From assembly GCA_017631215.1 (NCBI GenBank), contig JAGBTR010000272.1, forward strand, positions 1-6,895: 6,895 bases of DNA, read 5' to 3'. Of this stretch, positions 5,624 to 6,895 are shown in pieces (position 1 is the first letter of the stretch; every line of letters begins with the position of its first letter). Origin of the DNA: Clostridia bacterium (lineage in GTDB: Bacteria > Bacillota > Clostridia > Oscillospirales > CAG-272). The notes beneath the pieces were generated by a model. It searched no databases. It had not been told where the DNA came from and worked only from the letters and a program-made list of their open reading frames with translations. The position numbers and the translations under genes are program-made.

Positions 5624-6895
5624 CTAGCACATATTCTTCGCCGTTTCGGGCGTCTGGAGGATGGTTCCCAGCTCTGCCTTGTAACCGAGCCAGCCCATCA
5701 TCAGCAGCACCACCGAGGGGCCGATGCCCTGCGCCAGCTTACGGAAGAAGGAGTGCAGCGAATAGACCGTACCCTCCTCGCGCGTGCCGTACTTCCACTC
5801 GTTGTAGTCGATGGCATCGCCCATCATTGCCCACGACACGCAGGTGTAAACACCCATACCGATGCCGAAGACGACCAGACCCAGCAGATAAACGACCAGC
5901 GCGATCTTCACGTCTGCGATCATCGGGAAGATGAGCATGATCACGCCGCCGACCAGCGAGACGACGGTACCGAACACAGAGGATTCCTTCTTACCGTACT
6001 TTTTGACGATCTTGGTAATGAAGGGCATAAACAGGAACATCGGAAGGAAGCCGATCATCTGCACAAGACCCGACAGCGAAGCCATATTGAAATAGGTGGC
6101 AAACATAACGGTGTTGGCAGTAGAGGCGGCGTTCATACCGAGGAACATACCCATTGCGGCCAGCGTGGCGCCAACAGCGGGGCGGTTCTTCATAAACTTA
6201 CCAAATGCCTTGAAGACGTTGAACTTTTCGGTGTTCTCGTTCGTCTTGACGGAATTCTCATCCACGCGGAGCGTGATGTTCTTGATCATAAACATAAAGG
6301 CGACAAAGCCGATCACACCCATCACGAGAGCGGCAAAGAAGGCGCGCTCGCCGAGCAGGATCTCGACCTGGCTACCCGTCAGCGGGTTGAGGAACTTCTT
6401 ACCGATCTGGTAAGCCTGGCCCGTCTTGGGGTTGGTGTGGAGGTACTGAAGGAAGACCTCCTTGGACTCCTCGGGAATGTAGATCTTATCGAGGAAGTCC
6501 GTGTTGCCCGTATAGGTCACCTTCTCCCAGATCAGCATCGGGAGGATGACCATCGGCAGAATGTTACCGATCATCGAGCCGATGGAGCGCCAGGTGGAGA
6601 GCTGTGCGCGCTCACCCACATCCTCGGTGATCAGCGAGAGCATCGAGCCGTAAGGAACGTTGGCAATGGTGTAGAAGGCATCCCAGACGATATAGCCCAG
6701 AACGAACAGCACCGCCTTCACGACGACGGGTGCCTTGGGGAACGGCAAAAAGACCGCTGCACCGCCGACCAAAAGGCCGCACGCGCCGATAAAGACGTAG
6801 GTCTTGAACTTGCCCATTTTGTACTTGCGTCTGTCGTTGTCGATCAGCGAGCCGATCATCGGGTCGTTGACGGCATCCCAGATCTGCACGAGCAG
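5624..6895 (-). CDS. GPH-family (MelB-like) sugar:cation symporter, 5' end outside window, interrupted by TAG near its C-terminus
   Basis: The visible 423 codons encode a polytopic membrane protein of the glycoside-pentoside-hexuronide:cation symporter family (MFS fold), importing a sugar with Na+ or H+. Near the visible start is WDAVNDPMIGSLID, matching the MelB helix II cation-site motif with its Asp-xxx-Asp pair (MelB Asp55/Asp59), so about 48 residues are missing upstream. The frame is open at the window edge, and a GTG at 6889 lies inside this motif and is not the start. Other family marks are NVPYGSMLSLITEDVGERAQLSTWRS and, near the end, WKYGTREEGTVYSLHSFFRKLAQGIG. A long insert of about 40 residues (YTGNTDFLDKIYIPEES) sits between helices. 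The frame is cut by TAG at 5624-5626 before the last helix. Followed by the GH2 gene, so it probably supplies that enzyme's substrate. Confidence 0.88.
   Translation of the reverse strand: MLVQIWDAVNDPMIGSLIDNDRRKYKMGKFKTYVFIGACGLLVGGAAVFLPFPKAPVVVKAVLFVLGYIVWDAFYTIANVPYGSMLSLITEDVGERAQLSTWRSIGSMIGNILPMVILPMLIWEKVTYTGNTDFLDKIYIPEESKEVFLQYLHTNPKTGQAYQIGKKFLNPLTGSQVEILLGERAFFAALVMGVIGFVAFMFMIKNITLRVDENSVKTNENTEKFNVFKAFGKFMKNRPAVGATLAAMGMFLGMNAASTANTVMFATYFNMASLSGLVQMIGFLPMFLFMPFITKIVKKYGKKESSVFGTVVSLVGGVIMLIFPMIADVKIALVVYLLGLVVFGIGMGVYTCVSWAMMGDAIDYNEWKYGTREEGTVYSLHSFFRKLAQGIGPSVVLLMMGWLGYKAELGTILQTPETAKNMC

Noticed and set aside
6887..6889. GTG at 6889 as the start of the sugar porter
   Set aside because: It lies inside the conserved helix II motif, the frame stays open to the window edge, and there is no ribosome binding site; the real start is outside.
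1..6895. CRISPR array, insertion sequence or phage segment
   Set aside because: No spaced direct repeats, transposase, integrase or terminal inverted repeats were seen.

Overview
This 6.9-kb window looks like a chromosomal segment from a Gram-positive Clostridia-type bacterium (phylum Bacillota), probably a gut commensal in the Oscillospirales/Lachnospirales range. That assignment is inference. It rests on the protein styles (GPH-family sugar porter, GH2 enzyme with a Clostridia-type Lys/Met-rich C-terminal domain, paired WYL regulators, short slipin N-terminus) and on strong AGGAGG-type ribosome binding sites. Every supported gene is on the minus strand, so transcription runs from high to low coordinates. 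The long plus-strand open frames are shadows of these genes.

Reading with transcription there are three blocks. (1) 6895-5340 holds the 3' part of a GPH (MelB-like) sugar:cation symporter whose frame is interrupted by an in-frame TAG at 5624-5626. Typical family sequence (last membrane helix and tail) continues in the same frame to a TGA at 5450, and a 13-bp hairpin terminator follows at once. (2) 5369-3004 holds a promoter with an operator-like inverted repeat over its -10, then a cytoplasmic GH2 beta-galactosidase-like enzyme with a GTG start, then a GC-rich hairpin. Blocks 1 and 2 together look like an uptake-and-cleavage unit for a beta-linked oligosaccharide or glycoside.

(3) 2984-1 is a regulatory locus. 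A good extended -10 promoter drives two tandem WYL-domain regulators that overlap by 4 bases (ATGA) and end at a strong intrinsic terminator (698-731). Next come phased A-tracts, a second extended -10 promoter (606-634), and a leader of about 440 nt ahead of a slipin/SPFH gene that runs off the window. The leader contains a tRNA-like module: T-arm, 7-nt anticodon-like loop, short variable segment and an 8-bp acceptor-like helix that stacks directly on a bulged stem. It also contains a second multi-branched fold closed by a perfect 10-bp helix.

The most interesting reading is that the leader encodes one or two bacterial Y RNA (YrlA-like, tRNA-mimicking) molecules, and that the WYL pair and slipin belong to an RNA-repair / Ro60 (Rsr)-type locus whose rsr and rtcB genes would lie beyond position 1. 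The fold is visible in the sequence. The functional assignment is inference and depends on what lies outside the window.
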